Assembly (NCBI GenBank): GCA_036489905.1
Contig: DASXEX010000042.1
Location: 1 to 17,370 of the forward strand
Length of the DNA stretch: 17,370 bases
Origin: JAICLK01 sp036489905
GTDB taxonomy: Bacteria > Patescibacteriota > Saccharimonadia > Saccharimonadales > UBA4665
Direction of reading: 5' to 3'
Shown here: positions 6,927 to 12,633 of the stretch, in pieces
How positions within the stretch are numbered: position 1 is the stretch's first letter
How the letters are laid out: every line of letters begins with the position of its first letter
Position numbers and translations under genes: made by a program
Notes under the pieces: generated by a model
Databases searched by the model: none
What the model was told of the DNA's origin: nothing
What the model saw: only the letters and a program-made list of their open reading frames with translations

Positions 6927-8738
6927 CTATTTATAGGCTTCGGCTTGGAGTTTGAATAAGTCCGCGTAGACGCCGCGCTGCTTTACGAGCTTTTGGTGCG
7001 AACCGGATTCGATGACTTTGCCGTTTTCGATGACGTAAACTTTGTCGGCGTTGCGGACGGTTGAAAAACGGTGCGAAATTATCAGGGCGGTTTTGTCGCT
7101 CGCCAATTTTTCGACTCGGCGAAATATTTCGTGCTCCGATTTGGCATCGATGGCCGCGGTCGGTTCGTCGAGAATCAGCACCGGCGCGTTTCGGTAAAAG
7201 CCGCGGGCCAGCGCGACTTTTTGCCACTGGCCGGTCGACAGCTCGACGCTGTCTTCGAAAACTGTGCCGAGCATTTGGTCGTAGCCTTTGGGTAAGGATT
7301 TTTCCACGGCATCGGCACCCGATTGTTTGGCCGCGGCTCTGATGGCTGCCGTAATTGCCGGCTTGTTGACTTGGCCAAACCAAATATTTTCGCGCAACGT
7401 GTAATCATATTTCAGAAAATCCTGGAACAGCACGCCGACATGCTCATACCAATTTTCCAAATCAAGCTGCTTGAGGTTAATGCCGTCGATCAGAATTTCG
7501 CCGGCATCGACGTCATAAAATCGGCAGAGCAATTTGACGATGGTAGTTTTGCCCGCGCCATTTTCGCCGACAAACGCGACTTTTTCGCCCGAGCGCATGG
7601 TCATCGAAAAATCATCAAGCACTTTTGATTCCGAGCCCGGATAGGCAAAAGTAACGTGGCGAAATTCAACCACCGGCGCTTTGTTGCCTTTCAATTTTAC
7701 AGCATCCGGCGGCGAAACTAATTTAGGCTCCATGTCGAGCACGTTAAAAACTTCCTGCACGTACTGACTCTGGTCAAACACCGAAGAAGCACTTCTGAAC
7801 AAACCGTTGATGCCGTTTTGATAGTTGATGAGCGCAGTCGTGTAATACGTCAAACTTCCGATAGATATTTTGCGGGCGAGTGTCGTCAGGATAATGTAGA
7901 TTTCCACAGCCGCGTAGCCGGCGACGTTGACCAAGTTTGCCAGCACGCCGAGCCAAAATTGTTGGTTGAGCCGGGCGACGTTCTCGCGTGCGAATTTCTC
8001 GCTGATGCTTTTTGCTTGCTTCACAAAATGCGGCGAGAGCTGGAATACCTTTAATTCCTTAGCTTTCCGCGGATCTTGAAGGTAATAATATAAGTTGAAG
8101 AAGCGCTTGCGGTACGGTGAATTGGCATCCCAAATTGACCAAATGGTTTTGGCGCTGCGAGCCTGGTACAAAAATGTCGGCAGCGCCGTCGCCAGCACGA
8201 TAATCGCGAATATCCAGTTGAGGAACAGCAGCGAGCCGGCGGCAATGATGAGTTGCAACAAGCTTTGCAGCGAATAAAAAAGGTTCGTGAGCATGTTCGT
8301 CGGACGGTACGACGCGCTTTCTTTGGCGCTTTGAAATTTGTTCTGGAAATCGCTGCCTTCGAGCAGCGACATGTCGAGCCGCGATATTTGATTCATAACA
8401 CGCTGCGAAAACAGCAGCGGAATCTTGGTGGCAAATATGGCGTCGTGCCGACGCTGCGCAGTAAAAGCGGCGTCTTGCACGAAGAGCATGGCAAGCCGAA
8501 TCGCAATCAGCAGATACAAATGGGCATACGATTGGTGGTGACCGGCAACCACGAACACGACAAAGTTTATAATCTGCGCATAAATATACGCGTTGATAAA
8601 CGGAATAATGCCCGGCACTAAAACCGCCACGATGCTGGCAACAAACAGCCGCTTGTCCTCGTGCCAGACAATGCCGAGCAGTCGCTGCGACGTCCGCATA
8701 ACATCGCCAACCGAACTAAGAGATTTGGATTTTTTCAC
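6927..8738 (-). CDS. ABC exporter, fused permease/ATPase (MsbA/multidrug-like half transporter)
   Basis: This is a half-transporter expected to act as a homodimer in the cytoplasmic membrane. In 603 residues it has an N-terminal six-helix exporter domain (about 30-330) and a nucleotide-binding domain from about 358. Motifs are Walker A GENGAGKTT (391-399), Q439 in LFQDF, signature LSTGQ (500-504), Walker B VLILDE (520-525), and H556 in ISHRFST. LSTGQ instead of LSGGQ is a tolerated variant. GTG 8738 is used because it starts the charged leader KKSKS; an internal ATG 39 nt downstream is an alternative, and neither has a strong Shine-Dalgarno. A -10-like TACAAT lies upstream on this strand. It is divergent from the arsR-SRPBCC pair through a 90-bp gap, so shared control is possible. 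The substrate is unknown. Confidence 0.92.
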   Translation of the reverse strand: MKKSKSLSSVGDVMRTSQRLLGIVWHEDKRLFVASIVAVLVPGIIPFINAYIYAQIINFVVFVVAGHHQSYAHLYLLIAIRLAMLFVQDAAFTAQRRHDAIFATKIPLLFSQRVMNQISRLDMSLLEGSDFQNKFQSAKESASYRPTNMLTNLFYSLQSLLQLIIAAGSLLFLNWIFAIIVLATALPTFLYQARSAKTIWSIWDANSPYRKRFFNLYYYLQDPRKAKELKVFQLSPHFVKQAKSISEKFARENVARLNQQFWLGVLANLVNVAGYAAVEIYIILTTLARKISIGSLTYYTTALINYQNGINGLFRSASSVFDQSQYVQEVFNVLDMEPKLVSPPDAVKLKGNKAPVVEFRHVTFAYPGSESKVLDDFSMTMRSGEKVAFVGENGAGKTTIVKLLCRFYDVDAGEILIDGINLKQLDLENWYEHVGVLFQDFLKYDYTLRENIWFGQVNKPAITAAIRAAAKQSGADAVEKSLPKGYDQMLGTVFEDSVELSTGQWQKVALARGFYRNAPVLILDEPTAAIDAKSEHEIFRRVEKLASDKTALIISHRFSTVRNADKVYVIENGKVIESGSHQKLVKQRGVYADLFKLQAEAYK

Positions 8739-8763
8739 CGTCGTGCCCGCTTAACTGTTAGCT

Positions 8764-8769
8764 ATTGTA
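8764..8769 (-). promoter_or_regulatory. Candidate -10 box for the ABC exporter
   Basis: Read on the minus strand, TACAAT occurs within GCGCTACAATAG, about 25 nt before GTG 8738. No convincing -35 is seen. The same GCGCTACAAT decamer precedes the ECF sigma gene (11893-11884), which slightly raises confidence. Confidence 0.35.
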
Positions 8770-8790
8770 GCGCTTTGTGCGAAAAAGTCA

Positions 8791-8820
8791 TTGACACAAC
8801 AAGGACAAATGATTTATCAT
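8791..8820 (+). promoter_or_regulatory. arsR promoter
   Basis: A perfect -35 TTGACA (8791-8796) and TATCAT (-10, 8815-8820) are separated by 18 nt. The -10 ends 8 nt before ATG 8829, so the transcript would begin at the start codon. No Shine-Dalgarno is present, supporting leaderless translation. Confidence 0.7.
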
Positions 8821-8837
8821 TCAACTATATGGTTGAA
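8820..8837. promoter_or_regulatory. ArsR-type operator overlapping the start codon
   Basis: TTCAAC-TATATG-GTTGAA is a perfect 6-bp inverted repeat with a 6-nt spacer. It covers the last base of the -10, the expected transcription start and the arsR ATG. Symmetric AT-rich sites of this size are usual for ArsR-family dimers. Autorepression is inferred from the position. Confidence 0.6.
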
Positions 8838-9173
8838 CGAATTTTGTCATTGGATTCGGTGTTCGGGTCGCTGGCTGATCCGACGCGGCGGGATATTTTG
8901 CAGCGGGTGGCTGGGCGCGAATTGTCGATTGGCGAAATTGCTAAAGATTACAATCTGACTTTCGCTGCCGTTTCCAAGCATCTGAAAATTTTGGAAAACG
9001 CCAAACTGGTCGTGAAGCGCCGGCAAGGTAAACGGCAAATGGTCCGGGTTTCGCCGGCGGCGCTCAAAGACGTGACGGAATATCTGCAGCAGTACGAGAA
9101 ATTTTGGGAAACGCGCCTGGACGCGCTGGAAACGTTATTGGCACAAGAGCAATTAAAAAGTAAGAAAGGATAA
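8829..9173 (+). CDS. ArsR family winged-helix transcriptional regulator
   Basis: This 114-residue repressor has the usual ArsR layout: the opening VFGSLADPTRRDILQRV, then LSIGEIAKDYNLTFAAVSKHLKIL as the recognition helix region (about 33-56), and a wing around VVKRRQGKRQMVRV. No cysteine is present, so there is no metal-binding Cys motif. It belongs to the non-metal branch commonly paired with SRPBCC/AHSA1 proteins. ATG 8829 is chosen over upstream in-frame codons because the promoter and operator lie directly before it and the family starts there. The SRPBCC gene follows after 4 nt, with AAAGGA overlapping the arsR stop, so the two are co-transcribed. It probably controls its own operon, and possibly the divergent exporter. 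Confidence 0.92.
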   Translation: MVERILSLDSVFGSLADPTRRDILQRVAGRELSIGEIAKDYNLTFAAVSKHLKILENAKLVVKRRQGKRQMVRVSPAALKDVTEYLQQYEKFWETRLDALETLLAQEQLKSKKG

Positions 9174-9177
9174 ATTT

Positions 9178-9651
9178 ATGGCAGAACAAAATAGCATGGA
9201 ATTAGCGCTTACGCGTGTATTTGACGCGCCGCGTGAGTTGGTTTTCAAAGCCTGGACCGACCCTGCACTAGTGGCAAAGTGGTGGGGTCCAAAAGGCGTG
9301 ACCAATCCGGTTAGCGAAGTTGACGCGCGCATCGGCGGCAAATTGCACGTCGTGATGCTGGCCGGCGAAGAGCTCGGCCCGATGGCTGGACAGCGCTGGC
9401 CGATGCGCGGTGAGTTCAAAGAACTGGTTGAGCCGGAACGATTGGTCTTTACGAACCAGGCGGTTGACGAAAATGACAACGTGCTGCTCGATGGTCTGAC
9501 GACTGTGATCTTCGAAGAAGAAAATGGCAAAACCAAATTGACGATGCACACCGCAGTGAAGGGCATGTCGCCGCAAGCGCCGCAAATGCTCGAAGGCATG
9601 GAAGCCGGCTGGAGCCAAAGCCTCGACAAGCTGGCAGAAAGTTTGTGGTAA
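9178..9651 (+). CDS. SRPBCC / AHSA1-domain protein
   Basis: This 157-residue protein belongs to the START-like SRPBCC superfamily, which binds hydrophobic ligands in a deep cavity. Recognisable segments are LTRVFDAPRELVFKAWTDP, the diagnostic VAKWWGPKG (about 32-40), the MRGEFKELVEPERLVFT strand pair, and a C-terminal helix EGMEAGWSQSLDKLAESL. These mark the AHSA1 (activator of Hsp90 ATPase homologue 1-like) branch. The length is normal for the family. AAAGGA before ATG 9178 overlaps the arsR stop. ArsR-SRPBCC pairs are widespread, but the ligand and role are generally unknown, and nothing here reveals them. Confidence 0.92.
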   Translation: MAEQNSMELALTRVFDAPRELVFKAWTDPALVAKWWGPKGVTNPVSEVDARIGGKLHVVMLAGEELGPMAGQRWPMRGEFKELVEPERLVFTNQAVDENDNVLLDGLTTVIFEEENGKTKLTMHTAVKGMSPQAPQMLEGMEAGWSQSLDKLAESLW

Positions 9652-9653
9652 GC

Positions 9654-9743
9654 GTGTTTCTCGATGGATGCGACAAGCCCGAAATGCGCGAACGCGGCAC
9701 GCACCAACTGCTCGACCAACTCACCAAAAGTTTAATGGAATAA
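9654..9743 (+). pseudogene. Possible C-terminal remnant of a second SRPBCC gene
   Basis: The open frame from GTG 9654 to TAA 9741-9743 encodes 29 residues beginning VFLDGCDKPEMRERG and ending LLDQLTKSLME. The C-terminal part resembles the final helix of SRPBCC/AHSA1 proteins (compare SLDKLAESL at the end of the intact gene directly before it). No Shine-Dalgarno precedes the GTG. I read it as the tail of a deleted paralogue; it could instead be chance open sequence. Confidence 0.35.
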
Positions 9744-9753
9744 AGGGGGCACC

Positions 9754-9852
9754 ATGCAAAAAATCACCCCATTTTTATGGTTCGACACGCAAGCCGAAGA
9801 GGCGGCAAACTTTTACGTTTCGGTTTTCAAAAATTCCAAAACCGGAAAGATT
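9754..9852 (+). pseudogene. VOC-family (PhnB/3-demethylubiquinone methyltransferase-like) gene, truncated
   Basis: After a strong ribosome site (AAAGGGGG, 9743-9750), ATG 9754 opens a frame whose first 33 residues match the N-terminal strand and helix of PhnB-like VOC proteins: MQKITPFLWFDTQAEEAANF, then YVSVFKNSK. After about residue 33 the similarity stops abruptly. The frame stays open to 10233, but with a low-complexity Arg/Ser/Gly composition unlike a real protein, and it overlaps a better gene in another frame from 10068. Intact members are about 130-160 residues with a paired beta-alpha-beta-beta-beta fold, so this is a 3'-deleted remnant. Together with the SRPBCC scrap before it, it marks a deletion-prone spot downstream of the arsR operon. 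Confidence 0.7.
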
Positions 9853-9938
9853 GAGCCTTTTTATGGTGTTCAAAATAACTGGCTTCCGCGGTCGAAAGCG
9901 TCGCTTTATAAAATCATTCAAGAATGCTACCATGAATC

Positions 9939-9947
9939 TGATATAAA
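9939..9947 (+). promoter_or_regulatory. Extended -10 promoter candidate for the 59-residue gene
   Basis: TG-A-TATAAA matches the extended -10 form TGnTATAAT at five of six hexamer positions. It would start transcription near 9954, giving a leader of about 110 nt before ATG 10068. Another extended -10-like string, TGCTACCAT, occurs at 9925-9933. Confidence 0.4.
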
Positions 9948-9951
9948 TCCA

Positions 9952-9988
9952 CCTTGCAAGCCTGACCGTCGCTTACGGTCGCAAAAGG
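9952..9988 (+). other. Hairpin in the leader of the 59-residue gene
   Basis: GACCGT (9964-9969) and ACGGTC (9975-9980) form a perfect 6-bp stem with a 5-nt loop. Outer bases CCTTGC (9952-9957) and GCAAAAGG (9981-9988) can pair with a two-base bulge. There is no T-run, so a simple terminator is unlikely. Its position right after the predicted start of transcription suggests a structured 5' leader; function unknown. Confidence 0.35.
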
Positions 9989-10067
9989 CGTGTGGTTTCA
10001 CGGTTAGAGCAGCTAGCATATTGGTCGATGATGTTAGTTTCTTGCCAACTAAAAAGGTGAAAGTTTT

Positions 10068-10247
10068 ATGGACGAAAAGCAAAAGAAAGATCATGAGCTG
10101 TACAAAGAGATGCGCGAGCAACATTGGCAGCATTGGCGGGCGTGGGGCTCGTGGTTCAGCTGGGGCTCGCCGGTCGGGCTCGGCGTGCTTTACGCGCTGG
10201 TTGCGATATCAAGCGGCGTGTTTATCTGGCTAGCGCACCACCGCTAG
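10068..10247 (+). CDS. Small membrane protein with a WxxWxxWxxWxxW motif (59 aa), function unknown
   Basis: I do not recognise this gene. ATG 10068 is preceded by AAGGTGA (10054-10060) at a 7-nt gap, and the frame ends at TAG 10245-10247, 11 bp before a strong terminator. The N-terminal 19 residues are highly charged (MDEKQKKDHELYKEMREQH). Then come five tryptophans at 20, 23, 26, 29 and 32, exactly three apart. A hydrophobic segment (about 34-55) long enough for one membrane helix follows, and the protein ends in AHHR. The arrangement suggests a cytoplasmic charged head, an interfacial Trp-rich stretch and a C-terminal anchor. Good ribosome site, promoter candidate, terminator and non-random composition argue for a real gene. 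It overlaps, in another frame, the meaningless extension of the truncated VOC frame. Confidence 0.75.
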   Translation: MDEKQKKDHELYKEMREQHWQHWRAWGSWFSWGSPVGLGVLYALVAISSGVFIWLAHHR

Positions 10248-10258
10248 CACCAGCCCGT

Positions 10259-10297
10259 ATTTGAAAAACGCCGCGTCTAAAGCGGCGTTTTTCAAAT
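10259..10297. terminator. Strong bidirectional rho-independent terminator
   Basis: A perfect 16-bp stem (10259-10274 with 10282-10297) with loop GTCTAAA has a GC core GCCGC/GCGGC flanked by AAAAA and TTTTT. It therefore reads as a terminator on either strand. It closes the 59-residue gene and separates it from the following VOC gene. Confidence 0.9.
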
Positions 10298-10310
10298 TGA
10301 GCCGCGCACG

Positions 10311-10319
10311 TGGTAGCAT
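10311..10319 (+). promoter_or_regulatory. Extended -10 promoter candidate for the VOC gene
   Basis: TG-G-TAGCAT fits the extended -10 pattern. TTGAGC and TTCAAA lie at roughly the -35 position but overlap the terminator stem. Predicted transcription would start near 10326, shortly before the ribosome site AAAGGGGGA (10340-10348). Confidence 0.4.
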
Positions 10320-10353
10320 AAATAGTAGCGTTTAAATTAAAGGGGGATTTGCC

Positions 10354-10770
10354 GTGAGCCAACTATTCATAAATCCGTATATCAACTTTCAGGGGCATGC
10401 GCGCGAGGCGTTCGAGTTTTACCATAAGATCTTCGGCGGCAAACTTGACCTGCTGGCATTTAATCCAAGTGGCCCGCCCAAACCGGCCGACCCTGGCGAC
10501 AACATTATGCACGGGCGGCTCGAGTCCGACAGTGCGATTATCATGGGTGCGGACGGCATGGCCGAATATCCGCCGACGGTCGGTGACAACTTCGCCATCG
10601 CGCTCGGCGGCAGCGACCGCGAGCGTATGACCAAAATTTTCGAGCAGCTCAGCGAAGGCGGCAACGTCAAACAAGGTTTGAAAGAAGAATCCTGGGGCGA
10701 CACATTCGGCTGGCTCGAAGACAAATTCCACATCAACTGGATGGTGAATATTTCCAAATCCGAGAGTTGA
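10354..10770 (+). CDS. VOC-family protein (PhnB-like)
   Basis: VOC (vicinal oxygen chelate / glyoxalase-bleomycin resistance) proteins use paired beta-alpha-beta-beta-beta modules, often around a divalent metal. This 138-residue protein shows the PhnB-like opening INPYINFQGHAREAFEFYHKIFGG, the middle HGRLESDSAIIMGADG, and the ending WGDTFGWLEDKFHINWMVN, so it is complete. Substrate cannot be predicted: many PhnB-like members have unknown functions. GTG 10354 is supported by AAAGGGGGA about 6 nt upstream. It is a separate transcription unit after a strong terminator and ends in TGA, facing the DUF5667 gene. It is a homologue of, but clearly diverged from, the truncated VOC gene upstream. Confidence 0.9.
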   Translation: MSQLFINPYINFQGHAREAFEFYHKIFGGKLDLLAFNPSGPPKPADPGDNIMHGRLESDSAIIMGADGMAEYPPTVGDNFAIALGGSDRERMTKIFEQLSEGGNVKQGLKEESWGDTFGWLEDKFHINWMVNISKSES

Positions 10771-10800
10771 TTGCCTGCAAAGATGGCGTTGGTGCGAAAG

Positions 10801-11352
10801 TTACACGTTTTGCAGTGATGCGAGCGTTTTGTTGATGGCCGTGCGCTCCGGGCCGGCAGTCTTGTCCGCGGCCTGTTGTAAGTCAGCTTTGCAATAATCG
10901 AACAATGCGTAATTGGTTGCCCTGTATTTGTAGACGGCCGCTTCGCTTTGGTAGTCGGCGAGCGCTTCGAGCACGGCGCTCTGTCCGGCATGTTCGACCA
11001 CAAGCTGCTTGACTTGGTCGGCGCGCTTCATCATGACGGTTCCCCGATAGCTTGGATGCAATGCCACGGCTGCGTTGTCGGATATTTTTTGGATGGCGTA
11101 GAATAAGCTGCCCGGTAATGCGGCTTGCGAAAATGCTACAAGTATCGTGCCTACTATCAAGCCGGCTAGCGCTGTGCTGCTGGCAAGGAGCGGGATTTTC
11201 CAACGAGATGTTTTTTCGCGGAATTCGGATTCCGGCAACGCCTGCAAATTGATGGCAATGGGCAGCAGCTCATCAACTTCCGAATCACGAGCACCGGCAG
11301 CTCGTAATTCCTGGCGCAATTCTGCTGGCTCGCGGCGTTTTACCGAATTCAT
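10801..11352 (-). CDS. DUF5667-type single-pass membrane protein, probable anti-sigma partner
   Basis: The 183-residue protein has an N-terminal cytoplasmic helical part (1-50, rich in Arg/Glu), one transmembrane helix (about 53-75) and an external domain. The external domain begins ALPGSLFYAIQKISDNAAVAL, which resembles the DUF5667 signature (PGdxLYpvKr...). It ends with helices holding KADLQQAADKTAG. The N-terminal part lacks a ZAS-type zinc motif (HxxxCxxC). ATG 11352 overlaps the sigma-factor stop as ATGA, the coupling usual for a sigma/anti-sigma pair. An upstream in-frame opening to 11769 exists but runs through the sigma gene and is rejected. DUF5667 proteins often sit beside ECF sigma factors; the anti-sigma role is inference. 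Confidence 0.75.
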   Translation of the reverse strand: MNSVKRREPAELRQELRAAGARDSEVDELLPIAINLQALPESEFREKTSRWKIPLLASSTALAGLIVGTILVAFSQAALPGSLFYAIQKISDNAAVALHPSYRGTVMMKRADQVKQLVVEHAGQSAVLEALADYQSEAAVYKYRATNYALFDYCKADLQQAADKTAGPERTAINKTLASLQNV

Positions 11353-11870
11353 TGCAAGTAACCTCGTATTTTTTTCAGCGCCCGGTATTGCACGACGCGC
11401 ACGTTGCTTTCGCTTAAAGCCAAACGCTTCGCCGTTTGCTTGCACGACAAACCTTTCATGAAGCGCAGGCGTACGACCGCGCGCATGTCGGCGGGCAACC
11501 GGTTGACGGCTCGCTGCAATTGCTCGGCTTGCAGCGCTTTGTCGAGCGCTTCGCCCAAACTCGGATCGGATACCTTGTCGGGTAGCACATCGACGTCTTC
11601 CACTGGCAGCTCTTTCTGTTTGCGCCAGTGATCGATCAGCGTATTGCACGCAATCCGGTACAGCCACGCCCGCACCGAACCGCCATGAAAGTTGCCGCGT
11701 GACCGCCAGGCTTTTTCGAAAACGCTGCTCGTCAAATCTTCCGACACCTGCGTATTTTTCGTGCGCCAATAGAGGAACTTATAAATCGATTTAGCGTGCG
11801 ATTCATATGCGGCCGCAAATTCGTCAGTTGATTCCAACATCTCCTCATCATTTAACGGCTCGTGGTTCAT
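11349..11870 (-). CDS. ECF-type RNA polymerase sigma-70 factor
   Basis: ECF sigma factors redirect RNA polymerase to stress or envelope genes. From ATG 11870 the protein has 173 residues. Region 2 (about 20-85) includes YKFLYWRTKNTQVSEDLTSS and RAWLYRIACNTLIDHWRK, an acidic linker follows, and region 4 (about 115-170) includes LPADMRAVVRLRFMKGLSCK and LALSESNVRVVQYRALKKIR. An in-frame ATG five codons upstream (11885) is less likely, because it falls inside a -10 box TACAAT (11889-11884) and would precede the transcript. Neither ATG has a Shine-Dalgarno, so the mRNA may have little or no leader. The next gene, a membrane DUF5667 protein, overlaps by 4 bp and likely regulates it. The divergent COG4315 gene has an ECF-type promoter and may be a target. 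Confidence 0.9.
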   Translation of the reverse strand: MNHEPLNDEEMLESTDEFAAAYESHAKSIYKFLYWRTKNTQVSEDLTSSVFEKAWRSRGNFHGGSVRAWLYRIACNTLIDHWRKQKELPVEDVDVLPDKVSDPSLGEALDKALQAEQLQRAVNRLPADMRAVVRLRFMKGLSCKQTAKRLALSESNVRVVQYRALKKIRGYLQ

Positions 11871-11883
11871 AACGTTACACTTC

Positions 11884-11889
11884 ATTGTA
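11884..11889 (-). promoter_or_regulatory. Candidate -10 box for the ECF sigma gene
   Basis: On the minus strand TACAAT ends 13 nt before ATG 11870, so the transcript would start only about 7 nt before the ATG. The -35 region shows no good match. The hexamer overlaps the alternative ATG at 11885, which argues for the shorter start. Confidence 0.4.
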
Positions 11890-11928
11890 GCGCAGCGCTG
11901 GCGTGGCTGCAGAGTTGCTTAAGTTTTT

Positions 11929-11954
11929 TGTAACAAAAACGACCCGGCTCCGTT
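11929..11954 (+). promoter_or_regulatory. ECF-sigma-type promoter upstream of the COG4315 gene
   Basis: TGTAAC (11929-11934), 16 nt, then CGTT (11951-11954) matches the general ECF pattern of an AAC-containing -35 and CGT-containing -10 at 16-17 nt (as in B. subtilis SigM/SigW/SigX promoters). A housekeeping -10-like TATAAC overlaps at 11956-11961 but lacks a partner -35 at 17 nt. Use by the divergent sigma factor is inference. Confidence 0.45.
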
Positions 11955-12008
11955 ATATAACAAGAGCGTCACACGGCGCGATGCAAACCAATAAAGCAAG
12001 GGGAATTT

Positions 12009-12587
12009 ATGAATAAAAATGCCAAAGTCGTAGCCGGAGTAATAGTCGTAATCGTAGTCGTAGTCGCCGTAGCGGCCTTTGCCCTGTTTCATACCTCGAA
12101 CAATCCGGCACCCGCAACCACGAATTCGTCGAATCAAAACCAAAGTAACTCGAGCACGCCGGCGGTCAACAACGCAGTCTTGACGACCAAAACCGATTCC
12201 AGCCTCGGGCAATATTTGGCTGATTCGAGCGGCAAACCGTTGTATACATATAACGCGGACAGCTCGGGCAAGAGCAATTGCACTGGCATCTGTTTGGCAA
12301 ACTGGCCGGCGTACCAGGCGAAAGGCTCGACCGCGAATTTGCCGTCAGGCGTCGGCGTAATCACGCGCTCTGACAACGGCCAGAAACAATACACCTACAA
12401 CGGCATGCCGCTGTATTACTTTATCGGCGACAGTAATGGCCAGGTGACCGGCAACGGCGTGCAAAACTTCACCATAGCCAAGCCCGCGGCAGCAACTTCA
12501 TCTTCGTCCTCAAGCACTTCGCCATCGTCTTCTAGCTCGTCTCCAACTCCACCAAGCAGCGGCTCGTCGTCCGGCTATCCTTACTAA
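12009..12587 (+). CDS. COG4315-type secreted repeat protein, membrane-anchored
   Basis: The 192-residue protein starts with a short basic leader and a hydrophobic helix (about 7-27). A Thr/Asn/Ser-rich spacer (30-58) follows, then two copies of the secreted repeat known as PF03640/COG4315. Copy one spans about 66-102 (LGQYLADSSGKPLYTYN, then CTGICLANWPAY); copy two about 116-155 (QYTYNGMPLYYFIGDSNGQ). The tail from 162 is mostly Ser and Pro. Family members are often lipoproteins, but here no lipobox cysteine follows the hydrophobic segment, so I infer a signal anchor. C91 and C95 are the only cysteines and may form a disulfide. AAGGGGAA lies 5 nt before ATG 12009. The function of the family is not established. 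Its upstream region shares a gap with the ECF sigma gene. Confidence 0.88.
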   Translation: MNKNAKVVAGVIVVIVVVVAVAAFALFHTSNNPAPATTNSSNQNQSNSSTPAVNNAVLTTKTDSSLGQYLADSSGKPLYTYNADSSGKSNCTGICLANWPAYQAKGSTANLPSGVGVITRSDNGQKQYTYNGMPLYYFIGDSNGQVTGNGVQNFTIAKPAAATSSSSSSTSPSSSSSSPTPPSSGSSSGYPY

Positions 12588-12595
12588 AGAATTCA

Positions 12596-12610
12596 AAAGG
12601 CCGAACCTTT
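12596..12610 (-). terminator. Weak hairpin terminator of the HNH gene
   Basis: Read on the minus strand, AAAGG-TTCGG-CCTTT forms a 5-bp stem extending into TTTTG, about 24 nt past the HNH stop. On the plus strand no T-run follows, so it would not serve the COG4315 gene well. Confidence 0.3.
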
Positions 12611-12633
12611 ATAGCTGCAAAATCGTGTCAGTT

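Noticed and set aside
9964..9980. GACCGT/ACGGTC hairpin as an integron attC or rho-independent terminator
   Set aside because: Too short for attC, with no conserved core sites, and no T-run follows.
9754..10233. 159-codon frame as a full-length protein
   Set aside because: Only the first 33 residues look like a protein (VOC); the rest is shadow sequence over the 59-residue gene in another frame.
10775..10815. CTGCAAA ... TTTGCAG inverted repeat between the convergent VOC and DUF5667 genes
   Set aside because: Only 7 bp with a 27-nt loop and no T-run; not convincing as a terminator.
10801..11769. 322-codon version of the DUF5667 gene starting at 11769
   Set aside because: The extra N-terminal 139 codons run out of frame through the sigma-factor gene and are rich in Arg/Ala without family features; the ATGA overlap at 11352 gives the natural start.
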